From Hyphomicrobiaceae bacterium (GTDB lineage: Bacteria > Pseudomonadota > Alphaproteobacteria > Rhizobiales > Hyphomicrobiaceae), in the NCBI GenBank assembly GCA_016793635.1, contig JAEUMD010000007.1, positions 111,674-175,673 of the forward strand: DNA of 64,000 nucleotides. The letters run 5' to 3'. The notes under the pieces were generated by a model, which did no database searches, had not been told where the DNA came from, and saw nothing but the letters and a program-made list of their open reading frames with translations. Position numbers and translations under genes: made by a program. Positions 44,770-52,895 of the stretch are shown here, piece after piece. Numbering within the stretch: the first letter of the stretch is position 1; each line of letters starts with the position of its first letter.

Positions 44770-46001
44770 GGCATGATTGGCGCTTGTGGTCGCAACGTAC
44801 GATGTACCCAACGCAGTAGCGCCAGCGGCCGTCCAACAATAGCATACAGAAGGCACCATTCCGCTCCGAGCCTCAGGGTGCCCAAGTCTTTGTGATTAGC
44901 GAGATGACGCAGCAGTGCGAAGCCACGAGAGCTCCACGTCTCGGCCAGCCGCACCTCGTCGAACAGTTTTATGACGTCGGGGAGAACGTAAGAAAATTGG
45001 AAATGTCGGCTTTCGCGATCCGGCGCCAGCAACGCCGCCTTAGCGCCACGAACGAGACTGCCAACGGCCTCTCGCTCGGAATTCTTGAAAATGCGGTACC
45101 GGCGCCCCATCAGCTCCTCAAGAAGGACCAGCACAAACTGTACACTCCTCTTGCAGCCTAGCGCCCGTGCGCAATCAAGCACTGCGCCGACCGCCTGCTG
45201 GTCGCGAGCCTCGAATAGACGCGTCAGATCTGCAATCCATTTCATGCGAAAACACATGTCCCCAGCCGCATGACAACAAAGATAGACGGCAAGATGTTCA
45301 GACCCGAGCGTGCAAACGGTCTCCCCACCGATGTTCATCCTTTCTGATTGGGCGAGGAGCTTGTCGAACGAAACCGAAAAGATATACGGATCACTTAATG
45401 GTCTATGGTGTAGCTCCACCGTGGTCCCGCGATCGAAATCAAAGAATTCGTAAGCATTAAGAAGGAGGTGAGCCATGCTCGCTGCCGATTGAGGCAGCCT
45501 CGATCCTGGCGTTATACGCACGTACCCATCGCGACCGAGAACACGTTCTGCTTCAGAATGGTCTTCGGGCGCGACCAAAAGATCTATATCGCTCGAATGC
45601 CTGACCTCTGGGCAGCCCTCATAGAGTTTCAATGCGAGGGGACAACCCTTAAGCACAATAACTGAGACCCCATTAGCTTCCAGTATTCGCACGATGCGGA
45701 TGGTCTCTGCAGTTTGCCTCAAGAATGAAAGGGACTGATCCCGCGCAATCGCCTCTAGACGAATACGTAAGGGATCCGGTAGGCCGTCTACTTCCCCGCT
45801 GGTCACCTTTCGCGCCAACAATCCCAGCACACGATGACGCTCGCCAAGTTCAAGCAATTTGTCAAAATTCGTGTGTCGCGGAAGCACGATGCGCCCACGC
45901 TGCCCATCGGGGCCGCTACAAAGGACAATCTTGGCAAGCAAATCGAATTCGTGAGGTGTCCCCTCAGTGCGAATGAACCGGGGCAACACATCGACCTTCA
46001 C
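44766..46001 (-). CDS. Nucleotidyltransferase family protein (NTP_transf_5) of the lasso cluster
   Basis: 411 residues from a GTG that overlaps the cyclase stop (GTGA). The catalytic acidic pair is in SSDIDLLVAPED (about residues 137-148), preceded by GVSVIVLKGCPLALKLY. This family recurs in lasso clusters that also have a kinase, and in the Bacillus pseudomycoidin system I recall it being tied to glycosylation of the phosphorylated C-terminal Ser. Here it probably adds a further group to the phosphopeptide; the chemistry is not known. Confidence 0.8.
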   Translation of the reverse strand: MKVDVLPRFIRTEGTPHEFDLLAKIVLCSGPDGQRGRIVLPRHTNFDKLLELGERHRVLGLLARKVTSGEVDGLPDPLRIRLEAIARDQSLSFLRQTAETIRIVRILEANGVSVIVLKGCPLALKLYEGCPEVRHSSDIDLLVAPEDHSEAERVLGRDGYVRITPGSRLPQSAASMAHLLLNAYEFFDFDRGTTVELHHRPLSDPYIFSVSFDKLLAQSERMNIGGETVCTLGSEHLAVYLCCHAAGDMCFRMKWIADLTRLFEARDQQAVGAVLDCARALGCKRSVQFVLVLLEELMGRRYRIFKNSEREAVGSLVRGAKAALLAPDRESRHFQFSYVLPDVIKLFDEVRLAETWSSRGFALLRHLANHKDLGTLRLGAEWCLLYAIVGRPLALLRWVHRTLRPQAPIMP

Positions 46002-47950
46002 GAATTAGCGCCCTTCGTCCAGCGAATGAAACGTCCCACCGCAACAGCATACGGCAAAGCCCCACTCAGACGATACATTTGGTTATCGTTGCGGCCATTC
46101 GGCGTTCGCGCCGGCCACTCGTCGAGACTCCGACGAAGGCGTTGCGTATCGATCAACTCAGATACATCTGGATCGGAGCAGAGAATGTCCACTTGTTCTC
46201 GCAGCTGTGGCAGCTGACGCGACATCTGCATGTGCCAATCAGCCTCGGGTTCGCCACGCATGCGATTGGATAGGATCGAATTTGGTAGTCGCCCCGCCAT
46301 CACCCTGCGCGCGAGCCAGCGGGGCACTCCATTGCGCCAATACTGGTCCGGTGGCACACGGAGGCACCACTCGACGAGATGGCGATCACCCAATGGATCC
46401 CGGAAATCGATGCCGTAGAGTGCCCTCACCGAGTTCATCATCTCAGCAGCAACGTAATTGTTATTTGGCGCCAGATAGCGCGCTCTAAACTCGCGGTAGT
46501 CTCCAGTGGGTCGCTGCTCAAGAAATTCGCTCGCAAGCTCTCGTTGAAGATCAAATTTCTGCACCACCTCCGGCCTCAGGAACGAAAATCCTGTGAGGCC
46601 TGGATCAGAACTTCTGTGATGCTTAACCAGTCGATACAGCCTCCAAAGCCAGTCTGGGCCCAACGGCAAGGCTACTCGACTGACAATGGCCCTTGCAAAG
46701 GCGATCGGAGATGGCGCGGTAGCCATGAGTTCACGAAATAAGGCCACGAGGCGCCTCTCGCGAAGGTAGGCAGCAAAGACCTCACTTCCGTCCCAGCTCA
46801 GCGACAGATTGCCCATTCCGCCCCCCAGCAGGACCGTCGCCCCCATTTCCCTAGCCTGACGGAAAATCTGGTGCCGTATATTAAGGTAGCGGGGCAAGAG
46901 CGGAACGGCTGCGCCAACGGCTAAGAAGTCATTAAGACAAAAGTCCCAGGACTGACCAGAATGTCGAATGAAGTTGGAGCCAAGCCTCGGATGCATCGCT
47001 ACGATTTCACGGACATATGGGCCTTCGTCCCCATAGTAACCCACACCGACGCGGCCATCCCAACCCTCCTCCGGAACGTACGTGAACGCTGGCAAGCGTT
47101 CATTACCATCGACAAATTGGAGCGCGGTAATTGCAACTGCTGAAGAATCCAGGCCCCCGGTAAGCTCACAAGCTACTTTGCCCGGAGTGGCCATTCTGGC
47201 CCTAACAGCTCTATCCAAGAGCTCACGGGTAGCCTCGACATACTCATGGTCAGATTTCAAGCGGACAAAAGGGGCCTGATGGTCCAACTGCCAATAGCGT
47301 TCAAATGTAATGTAGGCGCGACCTACGGTCACCATATGCGCCAAGGGAACGTGCTGAACGCCCTCATACATTCCCTCGTTCCCAGCGTAGGCAATATTGC
47401 TGAGGCTGCGGGCAATGACGGCCGGATTAATCCGCCGCTCAACATCGCCGAATGCAAATAGACCATGGACCGATGATGAAACGATCACCCGATCAGGTCG
47501 GCAATGGAGCGACAAAGGATAATACCCGACCCGAGAACGCGCCGCGAAGAGCTTCTGATCCGAACAGTCCCAGACGATCAGTGCAAAATCACCGTCGAGA
47601 TGTTCTGGGAGCGACGAACCCCACCGCTCCCAGCCTCGCATCACGATCCAACTGTCGGATTTGCCAACCAGCCTGGCAGGACTGATGCTTAGTTTTGCCG
47701 CCAGCTCGGCCCTGTTCGAAACCCAACCATCGAACAGAAGAACAAATCGACCATCTCCACCCTCCATGGGCTGCTCGTCGCCGTCGCCGTCGCCTGGAGA
47801 TGCATGCGCATAGACGAGAGCAACAGGGCCATAGATGGCGAGCTTTTGATATTCCTTGCCGTGCGACTTGAGGGAGGCGACAAAGCCTTCGAGGCTGCGC
47901 TTAGGTGGGATCGATCGGTCGCGAAAATAAATCGCCGCAATTCCGCTCAT
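45998..47950 (-). CDS. Lasso peptide macrolactam cyclase (asparagine synthetase-like, C)
   Basis: 650 residues. It is an asparagine synthase B homologue: an N-terminal glutaminase-like domain and a C-terminal ATP pyrophosphatase domain with P-loop ELTGGLDSSAVAI (near residue 265). The N-terminus is MSGIAAIY rather than MCGI, so the glutaminase nucleophile Cys2 is Ser; ammonia release is not expected. This fits a lasso cyclase that adenylates Asp9 and joins it to the core N-terminus. It lies 183 bases after the precursor gene on the same strand. Confidence 0.88.
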   Translation of the reverse strand: MSGIAAIYFRDRSIPPKRSLEGFVASLKSHGKEYQKLAIYGPVALVYAHASPGDGDGDEQPMEGGDGRFVLLFDGWVSNRAELAAKLSISPARLVGKSDSWIVMRGWERWGSSLPEHLDGDFALIVWDCSDQKLFAARSRVGYYPLSLHCRPDRVIVSSSVHGLFAFGDVERRINPAVIARSLSNIAYAGNEGMYEGVQHVPLAHMVTVGRAYITFERYWQLDHQAPFVRLKSDHEYVEATRELLDRAVRARMATPGKVACELTGGLDSSAVAITALQFVDGNERLPAFTYVPEEGWDGRVGVGYYGDEGPYVREIVAMHPRLGSNFIRHSGQSWDFCLNDFLAVGAAVPLLPRYLNIRHQIFRQAREMGATVLLGGGMGNLSLSWDGSEVFAAYLRERRLVALFRELMATAPSPIAFARAIVSRVALPLGPDWLWRLYRLVKHHRSSDPGLTGFSFLRPEVVQKFDLQRELASEFLEQRPTGDYREFRARYLAPNNNYVAAEMMNSVRALYGIDFRDPLGDRHLVEWCLRVPPDQYWRNGVPRWLARRVMAGRLPNSILSNRMRGEPEADWHMQMSRQLPQLREQVDILCSDPDVSELIDTQRLRRSLDEWPARTPNGRNDNQMYRLSGALPYAVAVGRFIRWTKGANS

Positions 47951-48133
47951 CTAGAACAAATCAGCTCTCGAACAAATCAGCGACGGCAGAGCAATCTCGA
48001 AAGACACGTGACGCATTTTTTTTACTATCACGACAAATAACCCACCCAACTACTCGATGCTGAGCTGAGCGCCAAGTAGTTTGTAAATTTCATCGACCGC
48101 GTCGCCTGCGGTCACAGGTCTTAGAGTTCTCGA

Positions 48134-48316
48134 TCACGATTTATGGGAAGGCGTGTTACCACCAGTATCGGTTCTAAGGGCCGCCTTCTGAGCTTTTGTG
48201 ACCTCACTGATGCTGGCATGTGAGATATGCGGGCGAACCCAGGACTTTCGCGGACCCTTCAGCATCCCGCCAGGGCTTTCATTACTTTTCGTGTTGTCCG
48301 ATTTGTCGCGCAACAT
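48134..48316 (-). CDS. Putative lasso peptide precursor (A)
   Basis: 60 residues, ATG with AGGGGG eight bases upstream. The leader has W26-V-R-P29-H-I31, a Trp version of the YxxPxL leader motif read by B1, and ends T40-K41. The predicted core, residues 42-60, is AQKAALRTDTGGNTPSHKS: Thr at -2, Ala1 and Asp9 spaced for a nine-residue macrolactam, and a C-terminal Ser as in kinase-modified paeninodin. It lies between the kinase and cyclase genes on their strand. Conversely, no acidic residue exists for cores starting at Gly52 or Gly53. The core sequence is one I do not recognise. Confidence 0.75.
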   Translation of the reverse strand: MLRDKSDNTKSNESPGGMLKGPRKSWVRPHISHASISEVTKAQKAALRTDTGGNTPSHKS

Positions 48317-48319
48317 CCC

Positions 48320-48367
48320 CTACCCCCTATAAAAAAGCACCCTCTTGACCAGAGACTTATCAGTCAT
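48320..48367 (-). CDS. 15-codon upstream ORF in the lasso precursor leader
   Basis: ATG with AAAGGAAC upstream, then MTDKSLVKRVLFYRG and TAG. The stop is one codon before the precursor ATG and in the same frame, and the Arg-Gly-stop codons form the precursor's Shine-Dalgarno. Translation of this short frame would bring ribosomes to the precursor start, a possible coupling device. It could equally be chance. Confidence 0.3.
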   Translation of the reverse strand: MTDKSLVKRVLFYRG

Positions 48368-48437
48368 CTGAGTTCCTTTTTTATTCAATCAGAAACGCGA
48401 CAAGTCCGCCAGCGACCTAGGGTTGTGTGCGCGTCTG

Positions 48438-49352
48438 CTAGTTGTTTTGAAGATGCTCGAGAAGGGTATCAACCTGCTCTTCCGCCTCGGTAATCCGCAT
48501 GGACCTGTGAAACTCAAACATGCTGACTTGCGGGATGAGACGGCTCGCGAAGGTGAGGAACGCCCGTTCCGACCCGAACGCATCAATGAGGCTTGGTCGA
48601 TAAACATTCTGCCGTAACATCATCATCGCACTAAACTTTGGCAGCGGGACCAACTCTGGAGAGCCCGATTCCGGCGACATCCAACGTAGCACATACAGAT
48701 TCCGCAACGGAACATCATGCGTCTCGAACTGCCCCTTTACCTCCAGACGTAATTTGCTGTCATCAGGCGTGTCAATCTGCGCGACACTAGCCCCGAGCCC
48801 AGCCAAGGCGAGGGAGTCGGGCCACAATTTGAGCAAGGGGACACCCGGTACTGCTACGATCGCGCCAAAGCTATTCTCCCGAATGACCATCACGTCATCG
48901 GAGACTAGACGGTATCCTCGGCGCATCAGCATCGCAGCCAATGTAGACTTCCCTGCGCCCGAGTGGCCCAAAAATCCCGCGCAAACGCCATTGCGTTCGA
49001 AGGCGCTGGCATGAAGCGGAACAAGCCCGCGCTGATGCAAGATTGCGCCGAGCGCTGAGCCAAGCAGATAAAGGCGCACCGCTCCTGGGTCCGCCTGCGG
49101 CAGAGGATCAACGACAATATTCTGACCGTCTCGGGCAAGATATCGGCCGGTGCCCGCAATCTCAAATAGAGCGGACCGGCCCTTCACCTCATAACCGTCC
49201 ACAACCCAGCAACCGGGCGATCCAGAGTCGCCAGCAACGTTCCCGATACGAATCGTAACATCCAGTGCTGATGGATTGACGGCCGATGGCAGCTCGGCAA
49301 GCTCAATGTCAGAATCAATTGTTAAGCCATGGACGCGGTAGTAATATGGCAT
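48438..49352 (-). CDS. HPr kinase-like lasso peptide kinase (K)
   Basis: 304 residues. The kinase core has Walker A GHSGAGKS (129-136) preceded by LVPLHASAFERNG, and the acidic site RLVSDDV (148-154), as in HPr kinase/phosphorylase domains. In paeninodin-type clusters this enzyme phosphorylates the C-terminal Ser of the precursor, and the precursor next door ends in Ser60. The N-terminal part (about 1-90) is a beta-rich family extension. It is first in the minus-strand unit, 121 bases before the precursor. PTS function is unlikely, as no HPr is nearby. Confidence 0.88.
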   Translation of the reverse strand: MPYYYRVHGLTIDSDIELAELPSAVNPSALDVTIRIGNVAGDSGSPGCWVVDGYEVKGRSALFEIAGTGRYLARDGQNIVVDPLPQADPGAVRLYLLGSALGAILHQRGLVPLHASAFERNGVCAGFLGHSGAGKSTLAAMLMRRGYRLVSDDVMVIRENSFGAIVAVPGVPLLKLWPDSLALAGLGASVAQIDTPDDSKLRLEVKGQFETHDVPLRNLYVLRWMSPESGSPELVPLPKFSAMMMLRQNVYRPSLIDAFGSERAFLTFASRLIPQVSMFEFHRSMRITEAEEQVDTLLEHLQNN

Positions 49353-49498
49353 TTACTCGAACCTTCTAGGTCGTGCGGTTTGTCCCTCGTCAACACCTCA
49401 TGCGCAGCGGTATGGGCGTTACGGCTATCGCAAGATAGCTGCGTGTCAATCGGCGTCCAATGTTGACCCCGTATCGCCGTGCAATCTTGATGGAGCGG

Positions 49499-49974
49499 GC
49501 GTCGTCCACTCCGTCAAAATTGCATGCCGGTTCACACGCTGCGCTGCTTCGGTACGCGGGCTGGCGTGTCTGAGCGCCCTTCTCATCGAACGGGGCGTGC
49601 CTTCGCACATACGTTCCGACAATGGCCCCGAATTCGTCGCGTTTGCGGTACGCGAGTGGATCGCGGCGGTTGGCGCCAAGACGACCTACATCGCGCACGG
49701 AAGTCTATGGGAAAACGGCCACATCGAGTCGTTCAATGCCCGCCTGCGCGACGAACTGCTCAACGGTTAGATCTTCTATTCGTTGCGGGAGGCTCGGATC
49801 GCCATCGAAAGCTAGCGCAGGCACTTCAATGCGGCGAGGCCACATGGCTCGCTTGGCTATCAACCGCCAGCGCCCGAGGTGATCGTGCCGGCCTTTGCTG
49901 CATGGCCCGCTGCGTGGTCTCAGACCGCCCCGCCGCCCATGCAGCACCTAGCCGAAGGAGGCGCCATGAACTGA
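49499..49974 (+). pseudogene. IS3-family transposase OrfB remnant
   Basis: In one frame: LLIERGVPSHIRSDNGPEFVAF, then AKTTYIAHGSLWENGHIESFNARLRDELLNG, stop, IFYSLREARIAIES, stop, RRHFNAARPHGSLGYQPPAPEV. The D-D-E residues of SDNGPEF and ENGHIESFN are visible, but at least two in-frame stops and a missing N-terminal half make it inactive. It sits between the kinase gene and the divergent B2 gene of the lasso cluster. Confidence 0.85.
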
Positions 49975-50286
49975 CATTCCATCCGGACCACTCGATGGGA
50001 TCCGGTCAGGTCCTCGCAGGCTCTGAGCATCTTCGAGCGTGCCGGGGCGCGTCGCGACTACCGGCGAAAGGCCGCGGCGACTACGAGTCTGCAATCGTTG
50101 CCCTGAGAGTAAGTTGCACACAATCAAGATTGTAGGTTCCACGAGGATCCTTCCAAAAAAAATAGGTCTTCATTTGGCTTTTTTTAATTGCGCAAAATAA
50201 CGACGTGGGTCTTCATTCACGCGCGCAGACTGCACCTATAGGCCGGGGCGTCACCCCGCTATCGTCAGGCTCCAAGGGAGATTGAG
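49975..50286. other. Gap before the lasso B2 gene, possible promoter
   Basis: 312 bases. The left 120 are GC-rich IS-like debris; the part at 50145-50200 is AT-rich with A8 and T7-type runs and is the most likely promoter for B2. A stop-rich frame content excludes a gene. The AAGGGAG at its end is the B2 ribosome site. Confidence 0.5.
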
Positions 50287-50754
50287 TTGTATACGTGGCA
50301 ATTGTTGCGTCGGTGGATTGACTACGATGAACTGCAGCGTGGGGCTGTGGTCGTGGCGACGTGGAAACTCTTGAAGGCCTATACGGAGCTTCGCACGCGG
50401 AGCATCGACGCCATTTTGGCAGAACTGTCGGCACCGCAGCCGTCAGAGGTTGCCCAAGGGCCCACGCCGGAATCAAGTTTTGACCCCCGCCGTGCTGCAT
50501 GGGCGATTGACGTGGCTGCCCGTCATCTTCCCTGGCGTTCGGATTGCCTAGTCAAAACTCTTGCAGCATTCCGATGGCTGCGCCGCCATGGATTCGCTCC
50601 CCGACTTCATTTGGGCGTTCGGAAATCAGAACGACAACCAACCGTCCTAGAGGCCCACGCTTGGCTGACTCTCGGCGAAAGCGTCTTCATGGAAAGCGAT
50701 GTCAACTTCATTGATCAATTTTCGCCGATCTGGCAGCCCACGAACATGGGTTAA
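50287..50754 (+). CDS. Lasso peptide leader peptidase (transglutaminase-like, B2)
   Basis: 155 residues from a TTG with AAGGGAG upstream. The Transglut_core3 fold is clear: Cys87 in WRSDCLVKTLAAFRWLRRHGF, the family block LHLGVRK, and His124 in LEAHAWLTLG, with an acidic residue following (FMESD). B2 cleaves the precursor leader with help from B1, here predicted after Lys41. It is divergent from the other lasso genes and separated from them by an IS3 remnant, so the operon may have been split by that insertion. Confidence 0.88.
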   Translation: MYTWQLLRRWIDYDELQRGAVVVATWKLLKAYTELRTRSIDAILAELSAPQPSEVAQGPTPESSFDPRRAAWAIDVAARHLPWRSDCLVKTLAAFRWLRRHGFAPRLHLGVRKSERQPTVLEAHAWLTLGESVFMESDVNFIDQFSPIWQPTNMG

Positions 50755-51045
50755 TCTCTGAGCCAATCGTTGATTACGGGGATGGGCTAAACGGCCATTG
50801 ACTGCTGATTTACCATTCCACCGCCGTAAGGCCCACGATCAGTCGACAAGAGGCATTCCGGCTCTCGATCGATGACGGCACGTACCAGTCGCAAAGTCGC
50901 ACTACGGATCTAGACCAGAAATGCCCGCGAACCGTCGCAACGAAGGTTTCTAGAGGCGGCGGTCAATGGCCAAGAGCTGCGTACGACCTGACCGCGTCGT
51001 CGTGACGGCATCACCGTGGCCGGCTCGCCGCAGTCTTCAGCTTTG

Positions 51046-52212
51046 CTAGTTTTTTTTATGGGGTGCACGAAATCCACCTTCGATAAAGGGTGGCTTCTCG
51101 CCACAATCGCGCAACCAGCGATAAAGCTGCATCATCTTCCTTGCTATACCATCCCAACTAAAGTCACGTTCCATCCAAGCACGCCCCCGCGCGCCCATAG
51201 CGCCGCGATCCTCAGGCGACAACGACATCGCGTCTCTCAGCGCCGCAGCCATCGCCTCTCTTCCATGATCAATCCACCAGCCACAACGATGGGTCGCCAA
51301 GCCTGCCCAAGGGGCGCCCTTGGTCGCTATCACGGGCGTACCGCATGCGAGGCTTTCAGCCACTGAGACTGCGAAGCTGTCGGCGCGTGTTGAGAGCGCA
51401 AACACGTCCGCCTGAGCCAAAAGTCGCCACTTCGACTCGCCATAACGCGGCCCGGAGATCTCAACGTGGCTGAGCCCCAGGTCCTGACATAAACGCGTGA
51501 GTTCCTCGCCATGGCCTTTCTCGCTCGGCCCCACGATAAGGAGGCGCCACTTGGGATAATCCAACTCAAGTGTAGCCCATGCCCGGATGAGCTGATCCAG
51601 ACCTTTCAAGGGATGAACGCGCCCCAGCGAGATGACCGTGTGTATCTGTGGACCTGACTCATCGGTTGTGGGTCGAGGGATATCAATACCATACGGAATC
51701 ATCGCAATGGGTTGTTTGAGCCCGAGAGCGCGGATCGCGTCGCATTCGGCCGCCGAAGTTGCGTGGAAGCAACTGACGTCGCGAAGTCCGGCACCTTGAA
51801 CAGTTTGCCAGAACAGCTTCTTCTGGAGAGAGGAAAACTTCAGTGCTTCAGCGCCCAGCATTCCGTGAGGACTCAAAACCAGCGGTCGGTTGGATTCACG
51901 AGCAGCTCTCGCGGCGTAGATACTTGGTAATCTCCACAATCCATGGGCATGGAGCACGCTCGCCTTGGAGCATTTGAGCGCGCGACACATCGCGTGCGAC
52001 ATCCCGAGCTTATCTAAGAAAGGCGCCCAATCCAGATCTGGCTGAAAGCGCCGATCAATATATCCATCGACGTGATGCGAAGCAGTAGGCCCAAGCGAAT
52101 AGAGCTCGACGCTTGTCCCCAATTTCGCCAGAGCACGGCAAAGGCGGGGCACGACGTAACTGGGGCCGGCCGCGTTCGCATCCAAAGAAGAAATCGTGTG
52201 AACACAATGCAT
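51046..52212 (-). CDS. Glycosyltransferase family 4 protein
   Basis: 388 residues, GT-B fold. The N-terminal domain includes VLHAHGLWRLPS and LVLSPHGMLG; the donor domain has ISLGRVHPLKGLDQLI and the E-x7-E stretch VSVAESLACGTPVIATKGAPW. It resembles the transferase at 55277 (shared SPHGML/APHGML and KGxxxLxxA patterns). It presumably builds the surface polysaccharide. The ATG end lies next to an IS5-type terminus. Confidence 0.88.
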   Translation of the reverse strand: MHCVHTISSLDANAAGPSYVVPRLCRALAKLGTSVELYSLGPTASHHVDGYIDRRFQPDLDWAPFLDKLGMSHAMCRALKCSKASVLHAHGLWRLPSIYAARAARESNRPLVLSPHGMLGAEALKFSSLQKKLFWQTVQGAGLRDVSCFHATSAAECDAIRALGLKQPIAMIPYGIDIPRPTTDESGPQIHTVISLGRVHPLKGLDQLIRAWATLELDYPKWRLLIVGPSEKGHGEELTRLCQDLGLSHVEISGPRYGESKWRLLAQADVFALSTRADSFAVSVAESLACGTPVIATKGAPWAGLATHRCGWWIDHGREAMAAALRDAMSLSPEDRGAMGARGRAWMERDFSWDGIARKMMQLYRWLRDCGEKPPFIEGGFRAPHKKN

Positions 52213-52221
52213 GAACTGAGC

Positions 52222-52344
52222 GCGGAAGGATTAGGGTCCGGACTCTTTAGCACCACCACATGACAACGGCGGCAATGCAGAGGGCAGCCATGAAGTTCTT
52301 CACGTTTCGGTCGAAGCGCGTGGCGACGCTGGAAGCGATTTGCA
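52222..52344 (-). mobile_element. IS5-family transposase 3' end
   Basis: On the minus strand: ASSVATRFDRNVKNFMAALCIAAVVMWWC and stop, the usual C-terminus of IS5-group transposases, followed by GAGTCCGGACCCTAATCC, which resembles the terminal inverted repeat of such elements. The rest of the element is gone; it joins directly to an IS3 fragment. Confidence 0.75.
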
Positions 52345-52703
52345 GTAAGGTGGGCTGTCCGAAAGCGATCCGTGTGGACCAAGGAACGGAGTTCGTATCG
52401 CGAGATCTCGACTTGTGGGCCTATACCCACAACGTCGTACTGGACTTCTCCCGCCCCGGGAAGCCGACGGACAACGCCTTCATCGAGGCGTTCGATGGTC
52501 GCCTGCGTGCCGAGTGCCTCAACGCACACTGGTTCATGACGCTCACCGATGCGAGGGAGAAGCTAGAGGGCTGGCGTAGAGACTACAACGAGGCGAGACC
52601 GCATGGAGCGATCGGGAACAAGGTCCCGATGTCGCTGCTCAATCCCGCTGGCGATACCAGCCCGTCAGTGGCAACGAAGGCCGAAAACTCCAGCTTCGAA
52701 TGA
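52345..52703 (+). mobile_element. IS3-family transposase OrfB, 5'-truncated
   Basis: About 118 codons: IRVDQGTEFVSRDLDLWAYTHNVVLDFSRPGKPTDNAFIEAFDGRLRAECLNAHWF and YNEARPHGAIGNKVPMSLLNP, including the second Asp and the Glu of the DDE site. The first half is replaced by the IS5 end, so a reading frame starting at 52260 is chimeric. Not functional. Confidence 0.88.
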
Positions 52704-52711
52704 GGGCACGT

Positions 52712-52893
52712 TGGGGCTCAGACCACAGGACATGATGGTCGCCGGCTTCGACGCCCTCGCCATCATGCAAGCGGGCGGCTGGAAGTCGGCAAACGTGGTG
52801 TTGCGGTATGTGGAGAACGCCGCGACGAAAGAGTTGCATGAGCGCAGGTGGGAGCGACTTGGCGAACCACGGCTTGTGCGGTCATTTCGATGA
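52712..52893 (+). pseudogene. C-terminal fragment of a tyrosine recombinase
   Basis: LGLRPQDMMVAGFDALAIMQAGGWKSANVVLRYVENAATKELHERRWERLG is the end of a phage-type integrase, containing the GGW block and the nucleophile Tyr in VLRYVENA. The rest of the catalytic domain is missing. It follows the IS3 fragment with no clear tRNA or att site nearby. Confidence 0.75.
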
Positions 52894-52895
52894 AC

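Noticed and set aside
48134-48316. Lasso core starting at Gly52 or Gly53
   Set aside because: Those cores of eight or nine residues contain no Asp or Glu to close a ring; only the Ala42 register fits.
52260-52703. A complete 147-residue transposase
   Set aside because: Its first 28 residues are the reverse strand of an IS5-type end; only the latter part is a true IS3 fragment.
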